Part shown: piece after piece, positions 13,307 through 21,355 of the stretch
Layout of the letters: the number at the start of each line of letters is the position of its first letter
Position numbering within the stretch: the stretch's first letter is position 1
Assembly: GCA_034189725.1 (NCBI GenBank)
Contig: JAXHUK010000033.1
Location: 1 to 23,948 of the forward strand
Direction of reading: 5' to 3'
From: JAXHUK01 sp034189725
Lineage (GTDB): Bacteria; Chloroflexota; Dehalococcoidia; SZUA-161
DNA length: 23,948 nucleotides
Notes under the pieces: generated by a model
What the model saw: only the letters and a program-made list of their open reading frames with translations
What the model was told of the DNA's origin: nothing
The model's database searches: none
Program-made: the position numbers and the translations under genes

Positions 13307-16300
13307 AGGGGTTGCCATCATCGGGGGCAGTATAGGCGCTGCAAAGGCTGCACTCACCTTAGCCGATTTAGGCGTTGAAGTTAAGATTATCACATCCGCC
13401 CTGGCACTGGGCCTTGAGGATACACAAAGCACAACGGCCATCTCGTCAGAGGAGCAAATCGGCGTTTGGCCCTTGTTGCTTCGAGCAGCAAACCATCCCC
13501 TGGTCACCCTACACACTAACTCCAACGTCAATACGATTACAGGGAAACAGGGGAGGTTCACTCTACGAGCGACAACCAAAGCTCGCTATGTAAAGACAAA
13601 CCTTTGCACAGGATGTGGGCGCTGTGCGGAAACTTGCTCGGTACAAATCCCGTTGCTCCTGAATGGCCGAAAAGTAGTTCACAGTGTCATTCACGCACCT
13701 GTTCTTGATACCAAGACAACACCTTCAGCATATTTCATAGAGAAACAGGGGCTTGCTCCCTGTCGAGTATCATGCCCCCTCGGCATCAACGTTCAGGGCT
13801 TTGTATCGTTATTGTCCAAGGGCAAAACAGATGAAGCCCTTAGCTTGATAAATGAGTCGGCACCTCTCGCTGGAGTACTCGGCCGGGTATGCACTCACCC
13901 ATGCGAGGATGGGTGCAAACGAAGCGAGGTGGATAGCCCGGTATTCATTCGAGCACTTCATCGCTATGCCGCAGATAATGCACCTGCCGGAATTAACTAC
14001 ACACGCAAGGCACATGCAGGCTCAAGGAAGGAAAAAATAGCAATCATTGGTAGTGGCCCTGCAGGTCTTGCGACTGCCTGGGAACTTGCACGACGGGGCT
14101 ATAACCCAACCATATTCGAGGCGCATGCGGTTGTCGGTGGCATGTTGGCAACAGGTGTCCCCAGATTCCGCCTCCCCCTTGAGGTACGCGAAAGGGAAGT
14201 GGAGGCAATCAAAGCCCTGGGTGTAGATATAAAAACAGGAGTAACCGTAGGTCGTGATGTAACGCTCTCCGACCTGAGAGAGCGAGAATATCGAGCCTTT
14301 TTCGTTGCCATAGGAGCCCACCAAAATAATAAACTAAATATCCCCGGTGAAGACCTCGAAGGGGTAGTCGACAGCACCTCGCTTCTTTTCGCCTTGAACC
14401 TTAAAGTCGGTGCCTCCGTAGGCTCCAACGTGGTAGTCATCGGTGGTGGCAACAGTGCGATTGACTCAGCCAGAGCTGCCAAACGACGCAGCAAGGGAAC
14501 TGTACGTGTACTCTATCGGCGTACTGAGGAAGAGATGACCGCAGTACGAGAGGAAGTAGAGGATGCCATCAGAGAAGGCATATTGATAGAATACCTTACA
14601 GCACCGACAGAGATACTCGGCGATGGGAGCAAAGTTACCGGAATTCGCTGTCAGCGGATGACCCTCGGCGAGAAAGACACCGATGGTCGCCACAGGCCTG
14701 AACCGATACCGGGATCTGAGTTCACAATCGATGCCGATCATGTTGTGGCAGCAATAGGGCAACGTCCCAATCTCTCTCCATTCAATACAAGGTGGATCGA
14801 GATTGATGAAGCCGATTCCACCATCAAGGTAGACCCCTTAACCCTTGAAACATCGATACCGGGCATTTTCGCCGGTGGCGACTGTGTTACAGGGCCAAAT
14901 AATGTCGTGGAAGCTGTCGCTGCTGGTCTGCGAGCAGCAGAATCAATAGACCGCCACCTGAGAGGTCGTGACCTGAGAAAAGGCCGCACTCTGGAAAAAC
15001 CTCAGACCGTTGATTTCGATGTCAATGAACGGGATATCTACTACCATAAGCGAGCAAGCATGCCTGCTATTCCTCCTTCAAAAAGAATGAGCAGCTATGA
15101 GGAAACAACCCTGGGACTTCCCGATGAAGTATCGAAGCGTGAGGCAATGCGCTGTCTCAACTGCGGTTTGTGTAGCGAGTGCAAGGAATGCGAAAGGGTT
15201 TGCGAAGTTAATGCAGTATTTCACAATGATAGTGCCGAACAAGTGGATATAAATGCTCAGATCATAGCCGATTTCACATCGGACAATGCTGCAATCGATG
15301 CTTATTTGAGCAATCGTGGCATCACTCAAACAACTTCTCCGCAGTCTTCGCGATCAGGCATTTATACCGTACATCCAACAGTCAATTATAGCGGCTTAGC
15401 AGGAGAACTCTCCCAAGCTGATACAATTGCACTCGATATTTTCACAGATCTCAAACTCAAGGAAGAAACCTATCCCTCGGTCTCAGATACGTTACGGGAA
15501 CTGGATACACGTTTAAATCAGATCATTCCCATAGTTGGGCCTGAAAAGGGGCAGGAGGCACGGATTGGCGTAATCCTGTGCCGTTGTGGTGGCAGCATCA
15601 GTTCCGTTATAGATTATACAGAAGTTTCCCGATGGGCATTGCAGCTTCCTGGTGTATCTATAGTACAGGAGATATCACAGGCGTGTAGTGAGGAGGATGC
15701 CCGGAGAATAGCTGCTCTTGTTGCGGAATGGGAATTGAACCGTGTAGTACTTGCAGCATGCCGTTGTTGCAACATTGATCAAGTATGCTTTAGTTGCACC
15801 GACAGACGAATGATGTGCCGGAATTATCTCAGTGACAGCTTGAACACTATCTCTAACAGAGCTGTAGAATTCGTTAATATTCGTGAACAGTGCGCCTGGG
15901 TACATGAAGATGATCCTGAGCAAGCGATAACCAAGGCTATAGACATCATATCAGCAGGAGTCTCCCGAACTGCAGCACCTCTACCCGTGGCTTCTGAGTA
16001 TCGACCTGTTGAGGGAGCGGTGTTTGTGTTAGGAACAGGTCTTCCCAGCCTGGCAGCATCGAAAAACCTTATTGCCCAGGGATATTCCGTCACACTTGTC
16101 TCAGTACCTGAATTGAACGAGGACACGAACACACAAAGTCCTGCATATAGCGAAAGCAAGGCCAATCTAGTCAATCAGCTAGAAGCACAAGGTGTCCATA
16201 TCAATCCTTGGCCTCGATTACTGGATTTGCACGGCTCTCCGGGCAACTATGAAATTGCCCTTAGTTACGCCTCGCAAGCTAGTCGCGTTAAGGTTGGGGC

Positions 16301-16844
16301 ATTACTTGTGGACCTCGGAGAAATAAACAGGCAAGAGGCTGCCGTTACCACTACTATCCCCAATGACAGCCTCCTCGGCCGTATACTCGCTCGCAGAATC
16401 GGTTCAAAGCCCGAGGAATACACCTATCAAGAAGCGCTACGAGGATCGGCGATCAAAGATACCGCAGGTATCTTCATCATTTCGTCAGACAGAGATGAGG
16501 AAACTGAGGAACAGATTCAAAGAGGAGCAACCATCGCAGCCAGGGTTTCGGCATTCCTCCACAAGGGAACGACAGGGCCATTGGCCAGTGCAGTAAGTGT
16601 TAATAGCAAACTATGTCGTGGTTGTGGTAATTGCGCTACAGTATGCTCATACATTGAGATGAGAGAGCATCCCGATGGCACAGCCTACGCTTTTATTGAC
16701 CAGGCACTATGTCATGGCTGTGGAGCTTGTATTCCACACTGTCCCACAGGAGCCGCAACCCAGTTAGCACAAAGCGATACGCAAATAGTGCGCACTCTGG
16801 AATCATTATTGGGTAAGATCACAAATGCAGTTGAGGCTAAATGA
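13299..16844 (+). CDS. HdrA/GltD mosaic: multi-cluster iron-sulfur flavoprotein
   Basis: The protein has 1181 residues. Order seen: (1) 1-113, an HdrA-like Rossmann start (VAIIGGSIGAAKAAL) and cluster C103, C106, C109, C113; (2) about 140-600, a complete GltD/NfnB-type module with C155, C159, C198, C202, C206, FAD loop GSGPAG (251-256), NAD(P) loop GGGNSA (382-387), R407-R408 of LYRRTEEEM and the flavin GGD ending at D528; (3) six cysteines C619-C635; (4) about 755-900, an HdrA N-terminal module (C761, C763, IREQCAWVHE); (5) a second degraded Rossmann (VFVLGTGLPSLAA); (6) 2[4Fe-4S], C1106-C1116 and C1138-C1148. GltD-like modules move electrons between NAD(P)H, FAD and Fe-S centres; the arginine pair suggests NADPH, without proof. 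No gltB is nearby, so glutamate synthase is unlikely. Overlaps both neighbours by eight and four bases. Proposed role: the nucleotide-linked hub of the locus. Confidence 0.85.
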   Translation: MSKGVAIIGGSIGAAKAALTLADLGVEVKIITSALALGLEDTQSTTAISSEEQIGVWPLLLRAANHPLVTLHTNSNVNTITGKQGRFTLRATTKARYVKTNLCTGCGRCAETCSVQIPLLLNGRKVVHSVIHAPVLDTKTTPSAYFIEKQGLAPCRVSCPLGINVQGFVSLLSKGKTDEALSLINESAPLAGVLGRVCTHPCEDGCKRSEVDSPVFIRALHRYAADNAPAGINYTRKAHAGSRKEKIAIIGSGPAGLATAWELARRGYNPTIFEAHAVVGGMLATGVPRFRLPLEVREREVEAIKALGVDIKTGVTVGRDVTLSDLREREYRAFFVAIGAHQNNKLNIPGEDLEGVVDSTSLLFALNLKVGASVGSNVVVIGGGNSAIDSARAAKRRSKGTVRVLYRRTEEEMTAVREEVEDAIREGILIEYLTAPTEILGDGSKVTGIRCQRMTLGEKDTDGRHRPEPIPGSEFTIDADHVVAAIGQRPNLSPFNTRWIEIDEADSTIKVDPLTLETSIPGIFAGGDCVTGPNNVVEAVAAGLRAAESIDRHLRGRDLRKGRTLEKPQTVDFDVNERDIYYHKRASMPAIPPSKRMSSYEETTLGLPDEVSKREAMRCLNCGLCSECKECERVCEVNAVFHNDSAEQVDINAQIIADFTSDNAAIDAYLSNRGITQTTSPQSSRSGIYTVHPTVNYSGLAGELSQADTIALDIFTDLKLKEETYPSVSDTLRELDTRLNQIIPIVGPEKGQEARIGVILCRCGGSISSVIDYTEVSRWALQLPGVSIVQEISQACSEEDARRIAALVAEWELNRVVLAACRCCNIDQVCFSCTDRRMMCRNYLSDSLNTISNRAVEFVNIREQCAWVHEDDPEQAITKAIDIISAGVSRTAAPLPVASEYRPVEGAVFVLGTGLPSLAASKNLIAQGYSVTLVSVPELNEDTNTQSPAYSESKANLVNQLEAQGVHINPWPRLLDLHGSPGNYEIALSYASQASRVKVGALLVDLGEINRQEAAVTTTIPNDSLLGRILARRIGSKPEEYTYQEALRGSAIKDTAGIFIISSDRDEETEEQIQRGATIAARVSAFLHKGTTGPLASAVSVNSKLCRGCGNCATVCSYIEMREHPDGTAYAFIDQALCHGCGACIPHCPTGAATQLAQSDTQIVRTLESLLGKITNAVEAK

Positions 16845-17254
16845 ATAAGTCAGCAGTAGATATAATTGTATTTACATGTAATTGGGACGGGCTAAGCTGT
16901 ATTGAGGCAGCAGCGCAAGCAGGACTCCAGTACCCATCATCCGTGAAAGTAGTGAGGGTAAGCTGTTTGTCCAGGTTGCATCAAGGGCTCATACTCAGGG
17001 CCTTCGACCTCGGGGCAGACGGCGTCATGCTCCTTGGATGTGAGCCTGGAAAATGCCAGTTTGACGCTGACTCAAACCTTGTTGCCCAGGAGTGCGAAAA
17101 AGCACGTAAGGTTTTGAGGTTACTTGGAATTGAAGAACGGCGATTGATTCTTGATCTTACGCCTCCTGGAGATGGCCGCGGTTTTATACAGCGGGTAACA
17201 AACCTTATCAAAGAAATTGAGCAGTTGCAGATTGCTATTCCCACAGAGGCGTAA
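16841..17254 (+). CDS. MvhD/FlpD-family [2Fe-2S] electron transfer protein, stand-alone
   Basis: The protein has 137 residues; ATG 16841 overlaps the preceding stop (ATGA). The fold is recognisable from FTCNW, the RVSCLSRLHQGLILRAFDLGADGV region and LLGCEPGKCQFD. Candidate ligands are C13, C20, C42, C67 and C72. The usual CNWC opening is altered to CNWDGLSC, moving the second cysteine by four residues. In methanogens MvhD bridges hydrogenase and HdrA. Here no hydrogenase is present, so it probably couples the 1181-residue mosaic, which lacks its own MvhD domain, to another partner. The gene is followed by a 77-base gap. Confidence 0.85.
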   Translation: MNKSAVDIIVFTCNWDGLSCIEAAAQAGLQYPSSVKVVRVSCLSRLHQGLILRAFDLGADGVMLLGCEPGKCQFDADSNLVAQECEKARKVLRLLGIEERRLILDLTPPGDGRGFIQRVTNLIKEIEQLQIAIPTEA

Positions 17255-17331
17255 ACAAGTAACAGTCACTCATACTATTCATTAGCAATCAAGGGCATTT
17301 CTGCTTTGTTAGAGAGGAAGTATTTACAACG

Positions 17332-18477
17332 GTGTTCGATTTTGAAAAGGAGATAAACTACACAAGAGCACGTCTCTGCCTCGACTGTGGCAAGTGTACG
17401 ATAGTATGTCCGGTTGCGCAGCATGATTCAGAGTTTAATCCCCGTCTCATAGTTCAGAGGCGCCTGGTGCAAGCCAGCAGCTTACCAGACGACACAATCT
17501 GGTCATGCCTCAGTTGTTCTATGTGTGTGGAGCGCTGCAACTACTTCGTCAAGTTCCCCGAGTTCATCCATGCCTTACGGGCTGAAGCACTCAGCGAGGG
17601 AGCCCAACTACAGTGTAGCCACGGAGGAACATTGCAATCGTTTATGCACTTGATGGCTCGTGATGACATTCATCAGGACAGAATGGGCTGGTTGCCCTCA
17701 GACATCGAGCTGTCTGAGCAATGCGACACGATATTCTTCGTGGGATGTGCCCCCTATTTCGATGTCGTATTCAGCGATCTGGAAGTGAATACACTCGACG
17801 GAGTAAAAGGAGCGCTCAGGCTTTTGAATCGTGCTCAGGTACCTTTTACCATCCTTGAAAATGAACGCTGCTGCGGAAGGGATTTACTCCTTCAGGGGGA
17901 TCGAGAAGGATTCTTAGCTTTGGCACAAGCCAATATGAAAGAGTTCAGCCGTCGCGGTGTTAAGAAAATCATTACCAACTGCCCTGAATGTTACTATACA
18001 CTGAATGTGGACTATCCGAAGATAGCAGGCAGCACGGGAATTACCGTCACGCATATGACCAAGGTACTGGCACCATTACTGAGGAATGGTGATCTCAAGC
18101 TAGGTGAAACTGAGGAAAGGGTTACGTATCACGACCCATGTGCCCTGGGAAGAGGGTCCAGGATATTCGATGAACCCCGGCAAATCCTGGGCACGATAGC
18201 AAATCAGGGAATCGTCGAGATGGAGCAGAATCGCGAAAAAGCACTCTGCTGTGGGGCAAGTCCCTGGGTACACTGTGGCGCAGTGAATCGAGAGATACAG
18301 AAGCAACGTCTGGCTCAGGCAGGAGCTACCGGGGCCGAGATACTGGTAACATCCTGCCCCAAATGTCAGATACATCTGAAATGTGCCCAAAAGGGTGATC
18401 GCAACGTCACTCAAATCGAAATCAGGGATCTATCATATCTCGCAGCCCAGTCTTTAGACGTGGTGGTTGCCCAGTGA
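17332..18477 (+). CDS. Fused HdrC-HdrB (HdrD-like) heterodisulfide reductase catalytic subunit
   Basis: The protein has 381 residues. An N-terminal HdrC part has two cubane motifs (C16, C19, C22, C26 and C59, C62, C65, C69). Two CCG domains follow, each complete: C139, C180-C181, C217, C220 and C270, C306-C307, C342, C345. In HdrB these ten cysteines hold two non-cubane [4Fe-4S] clusters that cleave the CoM-S-S-CoB disulfide. Bacteria lack that disulfide, so the acceptor here is unknown; similar CCG proteins act on lactate, glycolate or unknown thiol couples. The order HdrC then HdrB matches methanogen HdrD. The start is GTG 17332 with GAGAGGAAG rather far upstream, so the exact start is uncertain. 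No membrane segment is visible. Confidence 0.9.
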   Translation: MFDFEKEINYTRARLCLDCGKCTIVCPVAQHDSEFNPRLIVQRRLVQASSLPDDTIWSCLSCSMCVERCNYFVKFPEFIHALRAEALSEGAQLQCSHGGTLQSFMHLMARDDIHQDRMGWLPSDIELSEQCDTIFFVGCAPYFDVVFSDLEVNTLDGVKGALRLLNRAQVPFTILENERCCGRDLLLQGDREGFLALAQANMKEFSRRGVKKIITNCPECYYTLNVDYPKIAGSTGITVTHMTKVLAPLLRNGDLKLGETEERVTYHDPCALGRGSRIFDEPRQILGTIANQGIVEMEQNREKALCCGASPWVHCGAVNREIQKQRLAQAGATGAEILVTSCPKCQIHLKCAQKGDRNVTQIEIRDLSYLAAQSLDVVVAQ

Positions 18478-18546
18478 TCGTATCCTTGTAATACTCAACG
18501 TGCGAACCCTGAACAGAGAAACCGGTGTTTTTAGGAGGTGAGTCGG

Positions 18547-20994
18547 TTGGCAGAAGAGGAACTAAGAATAGGAGTATTTGTCTGCGATTGCGGGCTCAAT
18601 ATAGCGGGGTCTGTTGACACCGAGGAGGTGCGACGTTGGGCTGAAGATCTTCCTGATGTCGTGGTCTCGGTGAGAAACAAGTACACCTGTGCTGATCCCG
18701 GGCAGGAGGAGATAAAAAAATACATCAAGGAATACAAACTGAATCGCGTGGTGGTAGCATCCTGTACCCCCCGACTCCATGAACCCACATTCCGTGCCTG
18801 TGTCGAAGAGGTCGGCCTTAACTCTTACCTCCTGGAGATGGCGAGTATCAGGGAACACTGCAGTTGGGTACACCTCCATGAGCGTGAGGTGGCGACAGAT
18901 AAGGCTAAGGATATTATAAAAATCTCCGTAGCTCGTGCTCGTTATCTCCAAGAACAGCACGAGATGGAGATACCTGTAACCAACACAGCTCTGGTAATAG
19001 GTGGTGGAGTAGCTGGAATTCAAGCTGCTCTCGACCTGGCAGATGCTGGACATCCCGTTTACCTGGTGGAAGAACAGCCTTCCATTGGGGGCATCATGGC
19101 GCAACTGGATAAAACATTCCCCACCATGGACTGTTCCATCTGTGTGCTTGGCCCAAAGATGATGGATGTAGGAAGGCATCCTCGCATTGAGCTTCTCACC
19201 TACAGCACTGTAGAGGAGGTATCGGGATATGTGGGCAACTTTAAGGTGCGTGTACGTCGAAAAGCACGTTATGTTGACGAGACAATGTGTACCGCCTGCG
19301 ATAAGTGCGCCGAGGTATGCCCTGTCGTAGTACCCGACGAATTTCAGCAAGGCTTTTCATCCCGCAAAGCGGCTCATATCCCATTTGCCCAGGCAGTTCC
19401 ATCCTCCTACCTCATCGATATGGACAACTGTTTGGGAAACAATCCGATAGCTTGTGGTAAGTGTTTGGAGGCCTGCGAGAAACAGTGTATCGACCTCAAT
19501 ATGCAAGATAAGATCGTCGAACTGGATATTGGCACCATAATAGTAGCCACCGGTATGGGAATATACGATCCAACTCAATTAGATGAGTATGGATATACAC
19601 AGTTCGATAATGTCATCACCTCTATGGAATTCGAGAGGCTGATATGTGGTGGCGGCCCCACAGATGGCCATCTGGTGCGCCCCTCAGATCAGGAGACGCC
19701 CAAGCGGATCGGTTTCATACAGTGCATTGGTTCCAGAACTGAGAACCGCGGTCATCCATACTGCTCCAATATCTGCTGCATGAACACGGTGAAGGACAGC
19801 CTGCTCATTAAAGAGCATCATCCCGAAACTGACATCTATGTGTTCTATATGGATATCCGCGCCTTCGGCAAGGGCTTCGAGGACTTGTTCCGACGCTCTA
19901 AAGAGGAAGGCGTGCACTACATTCGCGGCTTCCCCGGTGAGATCACCGAAGACCCAGAGACAAATAATCTGCACATTAAAGTGGAGAATACCACGTTGGG
20001 ATGTGTCGAGGATTACAACCTGGATATGGTAATTCTATCACTGGGATTAGAACCAAAGGAAGATTTGAAAAAGCTAACTAACATATTGAATCTCTCCCAG
20101 ACCAGCGATGGTTTCGTTATGGAGTCTCATCCCAAGCTTAAACCCGTGGACGCTCCTACACCTGGTATTTTCTTCGCTGGTTGCGTCGAGGCTCCCAAGG
20201 ATGTAAAGGATAGCGTAACTCAGGCAGGAGCAGCCGCCGCAAGGAGCGCTATCGTACTGAACTCAGGCATCCTTACAATGGAAGCCCTCAAGGCGGTGGT
20301 AGACTTCGACATATGTAACTCTTGTGGAGTCTGCGCTAAAGTCTGCCCCTACGGGGCGATAAAGGTAGACGTCAAAGCCAAGACAGGCGCGCAGATTACG
20401 GCTGCCGCATGTGCCGGTTGTGGAACCTGTGCCGCAGAGTGCCGCTTCGATGCTATAACCATGCAACACTTCACCGATTTGCAGATTCTAGCCCAGTTGG
20501 ATGCCGCTCTGGAGAGCGAGCCTGAGAAGAAAATTATAAGCTTCCTGTGCAACTGGTGTAGCTATGCAGGCGGTGACCTGGCCGGTGTATCCAGGTTACA
20601 GTATCCGCCTAACAACCGTTTCATTCGCACTATGTGTAGTGGCCGGGTAGACGAGAAGTTCATCCTCCACGCTTTTGAGAAGGGCGCTCCTATAGTGCTG
20701 CTTTCCGGGTGCCATATAAACGACTGCCACTATATCGACGCTAACCACTGGACCAAGCGCCGCGCGGAGAAGCTGTGGAAACGCATGGAGAAACTCGGAA
20801 TCAGGCCGGAGCGTTTGCAACTGGAATGGATCAGCGCTGCCGAAGGCCCCAGGTTTGCCCAGGTCATGCGTGAACTGGAGAAAATGCGTCAACAGGTGAC
20901 ACCTGAGGAGATAGAGCAAACCAAAAAGGTGCTCGCCGAGCACCGACTGTCGAAGAAAAAGGACGAGGAGGAAGACGAATCCTCAGAAGCATAG
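18547..20994 (+). CDS. hdrA: HdrA-MvhD fusion, flavin-containing heterodisulfide reductase subunit A
   Basis: The protein has 815 residues from TTG 18547, which has AGGAGG eight bases upstream; a GTG at 18538 overlaps that site. Canonical HdrA order: N-terminal module with CDCG (C13, C15), FAD loop GGGVAG (152-157), FPTMDCSICVLGPKM, inserted clusters C248, C251, C254, C258 and C295, C303, C306, C310, C314, flavin end GIFFAGC, then 2[4Fe-4S] (C590-C600 and C622-C632). The C-terminus is an MvhD domain with CNWC (668-671), C697 of CSGRVD, and C722/C727. A charged Lys/Asp/Glu tail closes the protein. HdrA flavins perform electron bifurcation in methanogens. It is the last gene of the locus and probably partners the HdrBC protein encoded 60 bases upstream. 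Confidence 0.93.
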   Translation: MAEEELRIGVFVCDCGLNIAGSVDTEEVRRWAEDLPDVVVSVRNKYTCADPGQEEIKKYIKEYKLNRVVVASCTPRLHEPTFRACVEEVGLNSYLLEMASIREHCSWVHLHEREVATDKAKDIIKISVARARYLQEQHEMEIPVTNTALVIGGGVAGIQAALDLADAGHPVYLVEEQPSIGGIMAQLDKTFPTMDCSICVLGPKMMDVGRHPRIELLTYSTVEEVSGYVGNFKVRVRRKARYVDETMCTACDKCAEVCPVVVPDEFQQGFSSRKAAHIPFAQAVPSSYLIDMDNCLGNNPIACGKCLEACEKQCIDLNMQDKIVELDIGTIIVATGMGIYDPTQLDEYGYTQFDNVITSMEFERLICGGGPTDGHLVRPSDQETPKRIGFIQCIGSRTENRGHPYCSNICCMNTVKDSLLIKEHHPETDIYVFYMDIRAFGKGFEDLFRRSKEEGVHYIRGFPGEITEDPETNNLHIKVENTTLGCVEDYNLDMVILSLGLEPKEDLKKLTNILNLSQTSDGFVMESHPKLKPVDAPTPGIFFAGCVEAPKDVKDSVTQAGAAAARSAIVLNSGILTMEALKAVVDFDICNSCGVCAKVCPYGAIKVDVKAKTGAQITAAACAGCGTCAAECRFDAITMQHFTDLQILAQLDAALESEPEKKIISFLCNWCSYAGGDLAGVSRLQYPPNNRFIRTMCSGRVDEKFILHAFEKGAPIVLLSGCHINDCHYIDANHWTKRRAEKLWKRMEKLGIRPERLQLEWISAAEGPRFAQVMRELEKMRQQVTPEEIEQTKKVLAEHRLSKKKDEEEDESSEA

Positions 20995-21044
20995 GACAAC
21001 ATGATCTCCACATAGTTACGTAGTTACTAAAATATGTCAATCCT

Positions 21045-21081
21045 GAAACGTGCCGTAGTTTCTCTGCGGCACGTTTCTTTT
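21045..21081 (+). terminator. Intrinsic terminator of the kor-hdr locus
   Basis: An 11-base perfect stem GAAACGTGCCG / CGGCACGTTTC surrounds an 11-base loop and runs into TTTT. It lies 51 bases after the HdrA-MvhD stop and marks the end of the long transcript. Confidence 0.9.
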
Positions 21082-21184
21082 ATGAACAACAACACGTTAT
21101 TTCACATTACATGCAATAAACACAGCATCATATCCTCATGTATGAAAGGTGAGAAAAACACAGGTAAACTCCATTAATTACTAC

Positions 21185-21213
21185 TTGACAAAAGCATTTT
21201 CTTGAAGTAGTAT
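21185..21213 (+). promoter_or_regulatory. Promoter of the secreted protein gene
   Basis: A perfect TTGACA (21185-21190) is followed after 17 bases by TAGTAT (21208-21213). It lies about 140 bases before the start codon at 21356, leaving a long untranslated leader with no obvious structure. Confidence 0.75.
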
Positions 21214-21355
21214 AAGCATATTCTCTTACTACCATAGTTCCCCATACCAATGATGCAGTAATACAAAGTAGCAGCACGAGGGCAGCACGAAAATTCTACG
21301 CATTTCATAATAACCGTCGAAGCCTGGCAAACAATTCCCGCATACGAGGTGGGAA

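Larger units (their letters stand above)
20995..21355 (+). other. Intergenic region after the kor-hdr locus
   Basis: These 361 bases hold the terminator at 21045-21081 and the promoter at 21185-21213. No open frame with coding character and no RNA gene was recognised in the remaining AT-rich sequence. Confidence 0.6.

Noticed and set aside
13719..15104. Glutamate synthase small subunit as the role of the GltD-like module
   Set aside because: No glutamate synthase large subunit is nearby and the module is embedded in HdrA-like Fe-S parts, so an electron-transfer role fits better.
18562..19350. 262-codon antisense open frame within hdrA
   Set aside because: It is a shadow of a highly conserved HdrA coding region and shows no independent family motif or ribosome site.
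17332..20994. True methanogen-type CoM-S-S-CoB heterodisulfide reductase
   Set aside because: The flanking genes (tuf-secE-nusG operon type, SecE with TTG start, bacterial promoters) are bacterial; bacteria lack coenzyme B and coenzyme M heterodisulfide as an energy substrate, so the natural acceptor is left open.
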